A stretch of DNA of 23,755 nt, from NCBI RefSeq assembly GCF_049720995.1, contig NZ_JBNASF010000024.1:1-23755 (forward strand), read 5' to 3'. The notes under the pieces were generated by a model, which made no database searches, was not told the DNA's origin, and was given only the letters and a program-made list of their open reading frames with translations. The position numbers and the translations under genes are program-made. Shown one piece after another: positions 1-8,427 of this stretch. Numbering within the stretch: position 1 is the first letter of the stretch; each line of letters opens with the position of its first letter. This stretch comes from Methanothermobacter sp049720995. GTDB lineage: Archaea > Methanobacteriota > Methanobacteria > Methanobacteriales > Methanothermobacteraceae.

Positions 1-2
1 AA

Positions 3-47
3 AATATTCTCCCTGAAGCCGGTTTCAGCCACGAATACAGACCCTGA
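3..47 (+). CDS. Possible 3' end of a gene entering from the left (partial)
   Basis: One plus-strand frame is open from the window edge and ends in TGA at 45-47. Its last residues read NILPEAGFSHEYRP. A T-run follows shortly afterwards, as expected at the end of an archaeal transcript. Fourteen codons are too few to identify a family, and another plus frame also stays open here, so this is only a tentative call. Confidence 0.3.
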   Translation, partial: NILPEAGFSHEYRP

Positions 48-55
48 ACACACCC

Positions 56-67
56 ATTCTCCTTTTT
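56..67 (+). terminator. T-rich terminator-like stretch
   Basis: A run of six T preceded by CTCC lies between the convergent left-edge reading frame and the nikR-type gene. Archaeal transcription commonly ends at such T-runs without a hairpin. The direction (plus) is inferred from the T-run lying on that strand. Confidence 0.35.
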
Positions 68-83
68 TAGGTAATAACCATCA

Positions 84-467
84 TCAGAATGTGAAGAGCT
101 TTATGTGGGCCATTCTCCCGCAGGCCATGAACCTCTCTGTGAGTTCCCTCACCCTTGAGGACTCGCCATCAATTATGAAGAGTTCAAGGCAGTTCCCGTC
201 CTTGAGGTGACTGTGTATCTGGGTGCTGATTATATCCTCATAGTCATGTTTTATCTCTGTGACCATGTCCTCAGCATTTCTCTGGTGTATGAGGAAGAGG
301 ACCGCATTTATATGTCCCCTCAATTCCTGCATGTTTCTTTTCTCATCGATCAGAAGCCTTGCAGCAGCCCTTATAACATCGGATCTTCCTGAGAATCCCA
401 TCTCATCCCTGAGTGCATCTATCTCCGCAAGGAGCTTTTCACTGAGTGAAACACTGACCACAACCAT
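84..467 (-). CDS. nikR: NikR-family metal-responsive regulator, complete metal site
   Basis: This 127-residue protein has the NikR layout: a ribbon-helix-helix DNA-binding domain (about residues 1-45, with VSVSLSEKLL and GRSDVIRAA) followed by an ACT-like metal-binding domain. The four NikR metal ligands are visible: H74, H85 and H87 in an H-x-H pair, and C93 in NCLEL. NikR proteins are tetrameric repressors or activators that sense Ni(II). The gene is divergent from a binding-protein-dependent metal importer that starts about 115 bp away, so control of that importer is the obvious inference. A weak ribosome site (AGGG) precedes the ATG. The importer resembles zinc/manganese-type systems rather than nickel ones, so the sensed metal is not certain. 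Confidence 0.85.
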   Translation of the reverse strand: MVVVSVSLSEKLLAEIDALRDEMGFSGRSDVIRAAARLLIDEKRNMQELRGHINAVLFLIHQRNAEDMVTEIKHDYEDIISTQIHSHLKDGNCLELFIIDGESSRVRELTERFMACGRMAHIKLFTF

Positions 468-583
468 GGATTACCCTATTTTAATAAGAACTTATATATT
501 TTATGCTAAAATTTATTAAATTACATTTAAAATATTAACAATTTTTATATATTTCAGGGGATATAAAGTGAATGGGTGGTTGG
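468..583. promoter_or_regulatory. Divergent promoter region between nikR and the metal importer
   Basis: Very AT-rich intergenic DNA. A TATA-like TTTTTATATAT at about 542-552 fits a plus-strand start near 572-576, and on the minus strand AAAATATATAAG (complement of about 488-499) fits a start next to nikR. A small dyad, ATAAG-AA-CTTAT, lies at 484-495 beside the nikR TATA box and could be an operator half-site pair. No match to the enterobacterial GTATGA/TCATAC nikR box was found. Confidence 0.5.
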
Positions 584-1471
584 ATGGAAAGATGGAAGAT
601 GGGTGCAATTGCAATTATAACCATACTCTCAGTGGCTGGAATGTACGTCTTCACATCGGAGTCATCAGAGGAGCCCCATCAGGGAAAACTGATTGTGGCT
701 GTTACAGTAATGCCACAGAAGGAGTTTGTGGAGGCAATTGCAGGTGACCATGCAGAGGTGGTTGTCCTGGTGCCAGAGGGCGCCGACCCACACACATATG
801 AACCCGAACCAGAGACACTCCGAAGGGTTTCAGAGGCCAGGGCATACTTCATTGTTGGATCCGGCCTTGAATTCGAAAACCATTACCTTGATAAAATAAG
901 GACCTTTAACCCCGGTATGAGGATAATAAACACGTCAGAGGGGATAGAGTTCATCCCATCAGCCATTGAAGATTCACACGGATCAGCCGAGAGCCCATAC
1001 GACCCCCACGTGTGGACATCACCCAGAAATGCAATGGTTATGGTGAACAATACACTGAGGGGCCTCCAGGAGATTGACCCCCAGCAGAGCAGATACTACA
1101 GGGAAAACGCTGCGACCTACCTTGAAAGGCTGCATGAACTGGATATGCGACTCAGAATGGAACTGAAAAATAGAACCGGTGAGAGCATACTTGTCTACCA
1201 CCCTGCATGGGGATACTTCTGCAGGGAATACGGATTAAAACAGGTTGCAATTGAAATGGAGGGAAAGGAACCCGGTCCGGCAACATTATCACTTATAATC
1301 CAGGATGCCAGAAGGAAGAACATAAGGGTTGTAATTGTATCACCACAGTTCAGCAGGAGGAATGCAGAACTCATTGCAGACGAGATAGGGGCGAGGGTTG
1401 CCGTTGTGGACCCACTGGGTGGAAACTACACCAGGAACATTGAGGAGTTACTGAGGGTTCTTCAGGGGTGA
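584..1471 (+). CDS. Metal ABC transporter substrate-binding protein (ZnuA/TroA-like)
   Basis: Extracellular metal-binding lipoprotein-like protein of the cluster A-I (ZnuA/TroA/PsaA) type, delivering a divalent cation to the permease encoded downstream. Residues about 6-23 form a hydrophobic signal anchor; no lipobox cysteine is seen, so it is probably tethered by this helix. Ligand candidates are H70 (DPHTYEP), H142 (DPHVW), H206 (YHPAWGYF) and D276 (VDPLGG). A three-His set is typical of zinc binders. The loop before H142 is short and not His-rich, unlike many ZnuA proteins. The ATG at 584 is chosen because GGTGG precedes it and because the predicted transcription start lies close to or after the upstream ATG at 572. 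It overlaps the ATPase region and starts a three-gene operon. Confidence 0.88.
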   Translation: MERWKMGAIAIITILSVAGMYVFTSESSEEPHQGKLIVAVTVMPQKEFVEAIAGDHAEVVVLVPEGADPHTYEPEPETLRRVSEARAYFIVGSGLEFENHYLDKIRTFNPGMRIINTSEGIEFIPSAIEDSHGSAESPYDPHVWTSPRNAMVMVNNTLRGLQEIDPQQSRYYRENAATYLERLHELDMRLRMELKNRTGESILVYHPAWGYFCREYGLKQVAIEMEGKEPGPATLSLIIQDARRKNIRVVIVSPQFSRRNAELIADEIGARVAVVDPLGGNYTRNIEELLRVLQG

Positions 1472-1476
1472 TGAAA

Positions 1477-2223
1477 ATGCTTGCTGTTGAGATGAGGGAT
1501 GTGAATTACCATGTGAATGGCAGACCCATACTCGAGGACATCAACCTTGAAGTACCCCAGGGGGAGATCCTTGCAGTGATCGGACCCAACGGCGGGGGTA
1601 AAACAACACTCCTAAAACTCATAACAGGACAGATAATTCCATCGGAAGGAGTTGTGAAGGTTCTGGGGAAAAACCCTGAGGATGCAAGGGAAAGGATCGG
1701 ATACCTCCCCCAGAGAAGTCACTTCAAAACAGATTTCCCCATAAACGTCCTCCAGACAGTCCTGATGGGTACATACAGGAGATTTGAGGCATATACAGAT
1801 GACGATAGAAAGAGGGCCCTCAGATCCCTGAAAATGGTGGGGATGCTGGATTACCAGGATAGAAAAATTGGTGAACTCTCAGGGGGGGAGCTGCAGAGGG
1901 TTTTCCTTGCTAGGGCCATTGTAAGAAACCCGGATCTTCTCCTTCTTGATGAGCCAACTGCAAGTGTTGACCCGGCCTTCAGGACCTCATTCTACAACCT
2001 AATAGATGGCCTCAGGGGGAGTATAACAGTTATCCTGGTATCCCATGACATTGGAACAGTCGCGCAGCACGTGGACAGTGTGGCGTGCCTGAACCACAGG
2101 CTATTCGTCCACGGGACAGTGGAGGATGCCGTCAATTGCCTTGAGGATGCATATGGCTGTCCAGTGGAACTCATCGCACATGGGATACCCCACAGGGTGC
2201 TCCATGAACACAGGGAGGAATGA
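1477..2223 (+). CDS. Metal ABC transporter ATP-binding protein (ZnuC-like)
   Basis: Cytoplasmic ATPase that powers the metal importer. All ABC motifs are visible: Walker A GPNGGGKT (36-43), Q-loop Q79, signature LSGGE (134-138), Walker B LLLLDEP (154-160) and the switch histidine H190 in LVSHD. The length, 248 residues, is normal. Three start codons lie close together (GTG 1468, ATG 1471, ATG 1477). The one at 1477 is preferred because GGGGTGAT at 1465-1472 sits at proper ribosome-site distance. The ribosome site overlaps the stop codon of the binding-protein gene, so the two are translationally coupled. Confidence 0.9.
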   Translation: MLAVEMRDVNYHVNGRPILEDINLEVPQGEILAVIGPNGGGKTTLLKLITGQIIPSEGVVKVLGKNPEDARERIGYLPQRSHFKTDFPINVLQTVLMGTYRRFEAYTDDDRKRALRSLKMVGMLDYQDRKIGELSGGELQRVFLARAIVRNPDLLLLDEPTASVDPAFRTSFYNLIDGLRGSITVILVSHDIGTVAQHVDSVACLNHRLFVHGTVEDAVNCLEDAYGCPVELIAHGIPHRVLHEHREE

Positions 2224-3035
2224 TTGCTGTGTTTGAGATCCTACAGTACCAGTTCATGAGGAACGCTGTGGTTGCAGCGGTACTGGTCAGCATAGCCTGC
2301 GGTATAGTTGGAAGCTACGTTGTGACCAAGAGGATAGTCTCGATAAGCGGGGGTATATCCCATACAGCATTCGGTGGTGTTGGGCTGGGATACCTCCTCG
2401 GTGTGAATCCTGTGACAGCGGCCATCCCCTTCACCATTGCAGCCGCGCTCCTTATGGGTAAAATCACCAGGAAAACAGATATAAGTGAGGATACCGCGAT
2501 AGGTATGCTCTGGTCAGCCGGTATGGCCCTGGGTATACTATTCGTAAACCTCAGCCCTGGTTATGCCCCGGATCTCTTCAGCTATCTCTTCGGCAACATC
2601 CTCATGGTAAGCAGCACCGACCTCTGGACCATGCTCGTTCTTGACCTCATCATAATAGCAAGCGCACTCCTTTTCAACAGGGAATTTGTGGCCCTATGCT
2701 TCGATGAGGAATACGCAGAGGTCCTTGGTGTTCCTGCTGACACCTTTTACCTGTACCTGCTTTCACTGGTGGCCATAAGTGTCGTTGTGCTCATAAAGGC
2801 AGCAGGTATAATACTTGTGATGGCACTGCTCACGGTTCCAGCGGCTGTTGCAAGGGACTTCAGTACAGATATGGGTGACATAATGGTCAAGGCCTCAATC
2901 ACAGGAATATTCGCAGCTATACTTGGCCTCTGGGTTTCCTACTGGTCCAATATCTCATCAGGAGCCGTCATAGTCCTTATCCTCACAGTTCTATTTGGCG
3001 CAGCCCAGATTCTGAAGTCCCTGAGGGGTCCATAG
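2220..3035 (+). CDS. Metal ABC transporter permease (ZnuB-like)
   Basis: Integral membrane permease of the ABC-3 (ZnuB/TroC) family, 271 residues with roughly eight hydrophobic segments and the family features KRIVSISGGISHTAFGGVGLG near the N-terminus and a GDI(M/L)-type cytoplasmic loop near the C-terminus. The ATG overlaps the stop codon of the ATPase gene (ATGA), giving tight coupling. A GTG at 2229 has a better distance from the GGGAGGA ribosome site and would start the protein at FEILQYQFM, as many ZnuB proteins do, so the true start may be nine bases later. The three genes form a complete importer; the transported metal (Zn, Mn, Ni or other) cannot be read from sequence alone. Confidence 0.9.
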   Translation: MIAVFEILQYQFMRNAVVAAVLVSIACGIVGSYVVTKRIVSISGGISHTAFGGVGLGYLLGVNPVTAAIPFTIAAALLMGKITRKTDISEDTAIGMLWSAGMALGILFVNLSPGYAPDLFSYLFGNILMVSSTDLWTMLVLDLIIIASALLFNREFVALCFDEEYAEVLGVPADTFYLYLLSLVAISVVVLIKAAGIILVMALLTVPAAVARDFSTDMGDIMVKASITGIFAAILGLWVSYWSNISSGAVIVLILTVLFGAAQILKSLRGP

Positions 3036-3130
3036 AGCTGGAACCGGATCATGTATCAAGGAAGAGATGAAACCAGGTTCACAGCAGGCATATCAAAAAG
3101 TACATTAGAGAATAGATGAAACCCTAGATT

Positions 3131-3337
3131 ATGAAGTGCGGATCAGACCTCAGGGATACACTGAAATCGGCCATCGGCGACTACCTCAGCATCACACTTA
3201 TAACCGGGAAGACATACTACGGTGAGGTTAAGAGGGTTGAAACCGATTATCTGAGCCTTGAATTAAAATTAAGGGGTGGTAAAACAACCACCACTGTCAT
3301 AATACCCCTTGCACATATTGTGACGATCACCCTTTAG
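3131..3337 (+). CDS. Small Sm/LSm-like protein
   Basis: A 68-residue protein with the spacing of an Sm fold. Residues 16-46 (GDYLSITLITGKTYYGEV followed by DYLSLEL) resemble an Sm1 motif, G-x2-hydrophobic-x-hydrophobic-x-L-x2-G with a later G and an acidic residue, and VIIPLAHIVTI near the end is like the closing Sm2 strand pair. It lacks the RG of canonical archaeal Sm2 motifs, so it is divergent and RNA binding is only inferred. It lies 95 bp after the permease gene and could be cotranscribed with it. No good ribosome site precedes the ATG. Its 3' end overlaps the convergent rpiA gene by 11 bp. Confidence 0.6.
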   Translation: MKCGSDLRDTLKSAIGDYLSITLITGKTYYGEVKRVETDYLSLELKLRGGKTTTTVIIPLAHIVTITL

Positions 3338-4004
3338 GCTGGAGGACCTCAACACCACTCCCAGTCCCCACAATAACCATATCTGCAAGGCCGGCGAAGA
3401 TACCATTCTCCACAACACCCGGTATACTGTTGAGATCCACCTCAAGTCCTGCCGGGTCGTGGATAGCGCCGAATGAGGCGTCAAGGACAAAGTTGCCGTT
3501 ATCGGTTACAACCGGGCCGTCCTTCCCCTCAGAGGATCTGAGGTTTACACTGGCCCCCATGGACTCCAGTCTCATCATAACGGGTCTGCAGGCTGCAGGG
3601 ATGACCTCAACAGGGAGGGGGAAGGCCCCCAGTCTATCAACAAGTTTTGATTCATCCACTATAACTATGAAGCGCCCTGCAGAGGAGTCAACTATCTTCT
3701 CAAGTGTGTGGGCAGCCCCACCACCCTTTATAAGGTTGAGTTGAGGGTCCACCTCATCTGCACCGTCAACCGCAACATCAATGTCGTGTTCTGCAAGACT
3801 TGTGATCCCTATACCTGACTCTGCTGCAAGGAACATGGACTGGTAGGATGTGGGGACACCCATAACCTCCAGTTCCTCCTCCCTGACACGCCTTCCAAGT
3901 TCCACTATGAAGTGGTGGGTTGTTGAACCTGTGCCAAGTCCAACGATATCCCCATCCCTTATCTCCTCAACCGCCCTGAGGGCGGCCATCCTCTTGAGAT
4001 CCAT
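3327..4004 (-). CDS. rpiA: Ribose-5-phosphate isomerase A
   Basis: Interconverts ribose 5-phosphate and ribulose 5-phosphate in the non-oxidative pentose phosphate network, supplying ribose for nucleotides. The family motifs are all present: phosphate loop GLGTGSTT (22-29), DGADEVD (80-86), KGGG (93-96) and the catalytic glutamate E102 in HTLEKIV. At 225 residues it is a normal full-length RpiA. It is the last gene of the minus-strand egsA / UPF0179 / rpiA group, 13 bp after the UPF0179 gene, and its stop codon lies inside the 3' end of the convergent Sm-like gene. Confidence 0.95.
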   Translation of the reverse strand: MDLKRMAALRAVEEIRDGDIVGLGTGSTTHHFIVELGRRVREEELEVMGVPTSYQSMFLAAESGIGITSLAEHDIDVAVDGADEVDPQLNLIKGGGAAHTLEKIVDSSAGRFIVIVDESKLVDRLGAFPLPVEVIPAACRPVMMRLESMGASVNLRSSEGKDGPVVTDNGNFVLDASFGAIHDPAGLEVDLNSIPGVVENGIFAGLADMVIVGTGSGVEVLQPKG

Positions 4005-4017
4005 TGTGAACTCCCAC

Positions 4018-4461
4018 TCATTTTTTATTCAAGGGCTTCAAAAGAACCCTTCTCAGTTCATGACCGCCAGGACACTGTTTTCCAGGTTTTCCGAGATTTT
4101 TTACAATCCTGCACCTGTCACCCTCCCTGATACCCTCGGGGAAACAGAGATCATGCAGGCTGCACTCAAGATCACATTCAGGGGGCTCAAATGATATCAA
4201 TGATCCTTCAAATGCTCCTTTTGCATCTATAAGGACCTCAACATTGGATTTTTCAACTTCAATCACCCTCACCTTCTCTCCAAGATGAACCGGGCACTTC
4301 TGGTACCTGTCCTTAACATCGGTTATCCTGTAGAGCCTTCCCTCCTCAAGGGGTCCTATGCATGTTGACCTGAACCTGCAATCCTCACATTCCTCGGCAG
4401 GTCCGCAGAAGAGGAACCTTGACCCCTTCCTTGCAAGTTTTTCACCAATAAGAGTTATCAA
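4018..4461 (-). CDS. UPF0179 family cysteine-rich protein
   Basis: A 147-residue archaeal protein of unknown function that matches my knowledge of the UPF0179 family (N-terminus MITLIGEKLA). It carries ten cysteines in two clusters: C19, C25, C28, C34 and C56, then C96, C100, C106, C117 and C130. This suggests one or two metal or Fe-S sites, but no such site is proven. The initiation codon is TTG, placed directly after the egsA stop codon, with AAGTGAT upstream as ribosome site. The family start (MITLIGE) supports this choice. It sits between egsA and rpiA with essentially no gaps, so it is cotranscribed with them. Confidence 0.85.
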   Translation of the reverse strand: MITLIGEKLARKGSRFLFCGPAEECEDCRFRSTCIGPLEEGRLYRITDVKDRYQKCPVHLGEKVRVIEVEKSNVEVLIDAKGAFEGSLISFEPPECDLECSLHDLCFPEGIREGDRCRIVKNLGKPGKQCPGGHELRRVLLKPLNKK

Positions 4462-5505
4462 TCATATCACTTCCGTTATCTTTGCAAGCCTTTCAGCGGC
4501 CTCGCGGGTTAAACCCCTGTCTCCAAGGATGGTGTATCTCTCCTTTCTAATGGTGTGGGCCAGTGTAAGTGCATCTATGATGTATTCAGGGTCTATGCCG
4601 AGTTCTTCTGCTGTTGTGGGGGCGTTTATTCTGGCCAGGGCATCCCTTATGAACCTCCAGTCCCCGCCGTGGAGGTGCATCATCATTATGGTCCCCACCC
4701 CACACTGTTCGCCGTGGAGTGCAGGTTCAGGTGCCACCATGTCAAGGGCGTGGCTGAACTTGTGCTCCGAGCCACTGGCCGGCCTGCTGCTCCCTGCTAT
4801 GCTTATGGCTATACCGCTGCTTATGAGTGACTTCACAGCCAGCCTTGCGCTCTCCTCCAGGCCCTCCTTTATGGCATCAGCAGAGTTTATAATCATCTTG
4901 GCTGTCATGAGTGAAAGTGCTGCTGCTGATTCACTGTACCTCTCATTAAGAAGCCTGTGGGCAAGTTTCCAGTCCATTATGGCTGTGTAATTGGATATTA
5001 TATCTGCACAGCCAGAGGCAAGGAGCCTGAAGGGGGCCTTACTTATGACCTCAGTATCTGCTATCACACCGATGGGTGAGGAGGCCTCAAGGGATGCTGT
5101 GCCCTCACCGTTCCTTATGGATGCCCTCGGGGACGCTATTCCATCATGGGATGCCGCGGTGGGCACACTTATGAAGTGCACGCCCTCAAGTGTGGCTGCC
5201 ATCTTCGCAACATCGATGACCTTACCTCCACCCACACCAAGTACGAGGGATGTGCCGTTGAGGCCATCCTGTACCTCGGCCACCGAGGCCATGGTGGCAT
5301 CCCCAACCGTGACCTGATCTACCTCGAATCCAGCATCCTGCATGCTCTCAATCGCAGATTCACCGGCAATTTTAAGGGTTCTGGGGCCTGTCACCACCAT
5401 AACCCTTCCCTCGAATCTGAGGTCCCTGCATATCCTCCCGGTATCCTCTATAACACCGGGCCCTGTGTGTATCTCCCTTGGTAGCTGAATTTTCCTTGGA
5501 TCCAT
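4462..5505 (-). CDS. egsA: sn-glycerol-1-phosphate dehydrogenase
   Basis: Reduces dihydroxyacetone phosphate to sn-glycerol 1-phosphate with NAD(P)H, making the backbone of archaeal ether lipids; an archaeal hallmark. The 347-residue protein has the nucleotide-binding motif GVGGGKVIDVAK (90-101), the substrate loop TAASHDGIASP (116-126) and metal ligands expected from the glycerol dehydrogenase family: D168 (GCADIIS), H248 (SEHKFSHALD) and H264 (LHGEQCG). GAGGGTT precedes the ATG. It is the first gene of the operon that continues into the UPF0179 gene and rpiA, and is divergent from proS. Confidence 0.96.
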   Translation of the reverse strand: MDPRKIQLPREIHTGPGVIEDTGRICRDLRFEGRVMVVTGPRTLKIAGESAIESMQDAGFEVDQVTVGDATMASVAEVQDGLNGTSLVLGVGGGKVIDVAKMAATLEGVHFISVPTAASHDGIASPRASIRNGEGTASLEASSPIGVIADTEVISKAPFRLLASGCADIISNYTAIMDWKLAHRLLNERYSESAAALSLMTAKMIINSADAIKEGLEESARLAVKSLISSGIAISIAGSSRPASGSEHKFSHALDMVAPEPALHGEQCGVGTIMMMHLHGGDWRFIRDALARINAPTTAEELGIDPEYIIDALTLAHTIRKERYTILGDRGLTREAAERLAKITEVI

Positions 5506-5639
5506 GTTAACCCTCTGATGGAGTATATTATTTAAGTAGGAGTAATAAAATAATTTTTGATTGGTGTTTATTTCCAGAGAAAAATATACTTTTGCAGAAA
5601 TTTATCAGGAAAGACCCTAACTGCTATCATGGTGAAAAA
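5506..5639. promoter_or_regulatory. Divergent promoters for egsA and proS
   Basis: On the minus strand CTTAAATAATATAC (complement of about 5522-5535) is a good TATA box for egsA. On the plus strand AAAAATATAC at about 5581-5590 is a TATA box predicting a transcript start near 5610. This places the proS start at the ATG at 5640, which also has GGTGA just upstream, rather than at the TTG near 5592. Confidence 0.6.
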
Positions 5640-7037
5640 ATGACAGAGTTCAGTGAATGGTTCCACAATATTTTAGAGGAAGCTGAGATTATAGATCAGA
5701 GGTATCCGGTCAAGGGTATGCATGTATGGATGCCCCATGGATTCAGGATAAGGAAAAACACCCTTAATATCCTGAAGAGGATACTTGACAGGGACCATGA
5801 GGAGGTTCTCTTCCCGCTCCTTGTGCCTGAGGATGAACTGGCAAAGGAGGCCATACACGTAAAGGGCTTCGAGGATGAGGTTTACTGGGTTACACATGGG
5901 GGTCTCAGCAAACTCCAGAGAAAGCTGGCCCTCAGACCCACAAGTGAAACCGTCATGTACCCCATGTTCGCACTCTGGGTCAGGTCACACACGGACCTTC
6001 CCATGAGGTTTTACCAGATAGTTAACACCTTCAGGTATGAGACAAAGCACACAAGACCGCTCATAAGGGTTCGTGAGATAACAACATTCAAGGAGGCCCA
6101 CACAATACATGCAACCGCCAGTGAGGCGGAGGAACAGGTTGAAAGGGCCATAGAGATCTACAGGGAATTCTTCGACTCCCTGGGAATCCCCTACCTCATA
6201 ACAAAGAGGCCTCCCTGGGACAAATTCCCCGGTTCAGACTACACAATGGCCTTCGACACCCTCATGCCAGACGGCAAAACCCTCCAGATAGGAACCGTCC
6301 ACAACCTCGGACAGACCTTCGCCAGGACCTTCGAGATAAAATTTGAAAACCCCGATGGTGAGCATGAGTACGTCCACCAGACATGTTACGGCTTATCAGA
6401 CAGGGTCATAGCCTCGGTTATAGCGGTCCACGGGGATGAATCAGGTCTATGTCTCCCCCCAGAGGTTGCAGCCCACCAGGTGGTTATAGTGCCGGTTATC
6501 TTCAAGAAGGCCGCGGATGATGTCATGGAGGCCTGCAGGGATCTCAGGAAAAGGCTTGAGGATGCCGGTTTCAGGGTGCACCTTGATGACCGTGACCTCC
6601 GGGCAGGGAGGAAGTACTATGAATGGGAGATGCGTGGCGTCCCCCTGAGGGTCGAGATAGGTCCAAGGGACCTTGAAAGTAATTCCGCAGTTATCTCCAG
6701 AAGGGACACCGGTGAGAAGATAACAGCGGACCTTGAGGGTATAGAGGACACCCTCCGGGATCTCATGGGTGACATCCTTGAAAGCCTCAGAACCAGGGCC
6801 TGGGAGAGGATGGAATCAGAGATCCGTGAGGCAGAAACCATCGAGGAGGCCAGGAACATCATAGAGGAGAAGAGGGGTATAATATCCTTCATGTGGTGCG
6901 GTGATGAGGAGTGCGGAATGGATGTCGAGGAGAAGGTAAGGGTTGATATCCTGGGTATACAGGAGGGTGGAAGCGGTAAATGCATGAACTGTGGTAGAGA
7001 CGCCCCCTACAGGGCATACCTTGCCAGAACCTACTAG
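5640..7037 (+). CDS. proS: Prolyl-tRNA synthetase, archaeal/eukaryotic type
   Basis: Class II synthetase that charges tRNA-Pro. The 465-residue protein starts with the family sequence TEFSEWFHNILEEAEIID. Motif 2 is seen in VNTFRYETKHTRPLIRVRE with TTFKEAHT, and motif 3 around CYGLSDRVIASVIAVHGD. The anticodon-binding domain follows, and the C-terminal extension carries four cysteines (C420, C425, C448, C451) suitable for a structural zinc, ending in tyrosine as in other archaeal enzymes. The start is discussed under the promoter entry. The stop codon is TAG, and the next gene begins within about 12 bp. Confidence 0.96.
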   Translation: MTEFSEWFHNILEEAEIIDQRYPVKGMHVWMPHGFRIRKNTLNILKRILDRDHEEVLFPLLVPEDELAKEAIHVKGFEDEVYWVTHGGLSKLQRKLALRPTSETVMYPMFALWVRSHTDLPMRFYQIVNTFRYETKHTRPLIRVREITTFKEAHTIHATASEAEEQVERAIEIYREFFDSLGIPYLITKRPPWDKFPGSDYTMAFDTLMPDGKTLQIGTVHNLGQTFARTFEIKFENPDGEHEYVHQTCYGLSDRVIASVIAVHGDESGLCLPPEVAAHQVVIVPVIFKKAADDVMEACRDLRKRLEDAGFRVHLDDRDLRAGRKYYEWEMRGVPLRVEIGPRDLESNSAVISRRDTGEKITADLEGIEDTLRDLMGDILESLRTRAWERMESEIREAETIEEARNIIEEKRGIISFMWCGDEECGMDVEEKVRVDILGIQEGGSGKCMNCGRDAPYRAYLARTY

Positions 7038-7049
7038 ATGGGAGATTGG

Positions 7050-7751
7050 ATGAACTCAAGAATCCTTCTTGTCATCAGCCTCATATTCATCTTCGCATTT
7101 CTGAGCGGATGGATAGGCTACATAACACTGGGAGGTCCCGACCTCGCATCTGCCTGCAGGGATGGCAGTGCAGAGGTGATACAGAAGGGGATCGCCGGTG
7201 AAGTCCCGAATACGGTTGAAATAAGGAACACCGGAAATAAACCTGTGAGGGTGGATACCGGCACCCTGCTCGCCTCAAAGACCTCGGGTGACCTTGTAAT
7301 TGCCACAGACACCATTGTGAGTCCAGGTACCGTAGAGGATGTTCCGGCATACTCGGTGGAACCTGAAGATAGGACCTTAGAGGGGGTTAAACTGGAACCC
7401 ACCGGTAAAGCCCCGGCACTCATGGTGGATGTCCTCTCATCATCGAACCCCGCAGATCCATCTGAGGCTTTCACCACACAGCTCAAGCTCTGGGTGCTTT
7501 CAAGGGGCGATGAACTCAACATATACCGTGGAGAGGTTTACGCCATGGTTAAAAAGAGGGATATGCGGTTCTACCAGCTCAGGGAGAACATCACAGCTGT
7601 GAGGTCAGAGCTCATGGATGAGTATGGACTCACAGAGGAACAGTTCTCGGAGCTGAACATCAACAGCCCAATCTTAAACCAGACAGGAAATCCCTTTAGA
7701 CTGTTCTCGGTACTTGATGCCCTGAAGAACCAGATTGGAGCAAGACAATGA
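7050..7751 (+). CDS. Membrane-anchored extracytoplasmic protein of unknown function
   Basis: I do not recognise the family. The 233-residue protein has one hydrophobic segment at residues about 4-27 and the rest looks extracellular, with a beta-rich part (TVEIRNTGNKPVRVDTGTL resembles an Ig- or CARDB-like strand pattern) and a more helical C-terminus. Sequons such as NIT and NQT are present. The ATG at 7050 is chosen because GGGAG lies just before it; an in-frame ATG at 7038 abuts the proS stop and has no ribosome site. Its stop overlaps the start of cofC (ATGA), so it belongs to the same transcript as proS and cofC. Confidence 0.75.
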   Translation: MNSRILLVISLIFIFAFLSGWIGYITLGGPDLASACRDGSAEVIQKGIAGEVPNTVEIRNTGNKPVRVDTGTLLASKTSGDLVIATDTIVSPGTVEDVPAYSVEPEDRTLEGVKLEPTGKAPALMVDVLSSSNPADPSEAFTTQLKLWVLSRGDELNIYRGEVYAMVKKRDMRFYQLRENITAVRSELMDEYGLTEEQFSELNINSPILNQTGNPFRLFSVLDALKNQIGARQ

Positions 7752-8419
7752 AGACCTGTGCCATAATACCTGTTTCAAGGTTTGCACATGCAAAGACACG
7801 GCTATCCCCCACACTTTCACCATCAGAGAGGGAGGGTCTGCTGAGGGCCATGCTGATTGATGTTTCAGAGGCCCTCATGAGACATGTTGACCGTGTTCTG
7901 GTGATCAGTGCAGATGAAGATGTCCTTGAATACGCCTACAGCCTTGGAGTTGATATACTTGAGGAGAGGGGCACTACGGACCTCAACGGCGCCCTGGAAC
8001 AGGCTGCTGAGTTCTGCATGCCCGAATTTGAGAGGGTCATGATAACACCCTCAGACATACCCCTAATAGGGAAAACTGATATCACTGAACTCCTCCACAG
8101 GGCATCCCACTTTGATGTTGTGATAGCCCCTGCCAAGGGTGGCGGGACCAACACCCTGATATTCAGGCCCGGGTCCATGAGGTTGAGGTTCGGTGACTGC
8201 AGCTTCTTCGAGCATGTGATTGAAGCTGAAGGTAGGGGGCTCAGCGTCTCAGTATATGACTCCTTCTACCTTTCACTGGACGTTAACACTGCAGAGGACC
8301 TCGGGGAGATAATACTCCATGGGGAGGGGACCCATGCAAGGGAGTACCTCCGAAAGCTCAGTTTCACTGTGAGGCCCTCAAGGGGTTCCGACAGGCTTGA
8401 GGTTTCAAGATCATTCTAG
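7748..8419 (+). CDS. cofC: 2-phospho-L-lactate guanylyltransferase (coenzyme F420 synthesis)
   Basis: CofC activates 2-phospho-L-lactate (or phosphoenolpyruvate in some organisms) with GTP to form the precursor that CofD joins to Fo, in coenzyme F420 synthesis. The 223-residue protein has the nucleotidyltransferase pattern: IPVSRFAHAKTRLSPTLS (7-24), the metal-binding TPSDIPLI (100-107), and PAKGGGTNTLIFRPGSM (128-144). The ATG overlaps the preceding stop codon. It sits 8 bp before thiD. F420 is used by the Fsr homologue found later in this window. Confidence 0.93.
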   Translation: MKTCAIIPVSRFAHAKTRLSPTLSPSEREGLLRAMLIDVSEALMRHVDRVLVISADEDVLEYAYSLGVDILEERGTTDLNGALEQAAEFCMPEFERVMITPSDIPLIGKTDITELLHRASHFDVVIAPAKGGGTNTLIFRPGSMRLRFGDCSFFEHVIEAEGRGLSVSVYDSFYLSLDVNTAEDLGEIILHGEGTHAREYLRKLSFTVRPSRGSDRLEVSRSF

Positions 8420-8427
8420 GTGAGACC

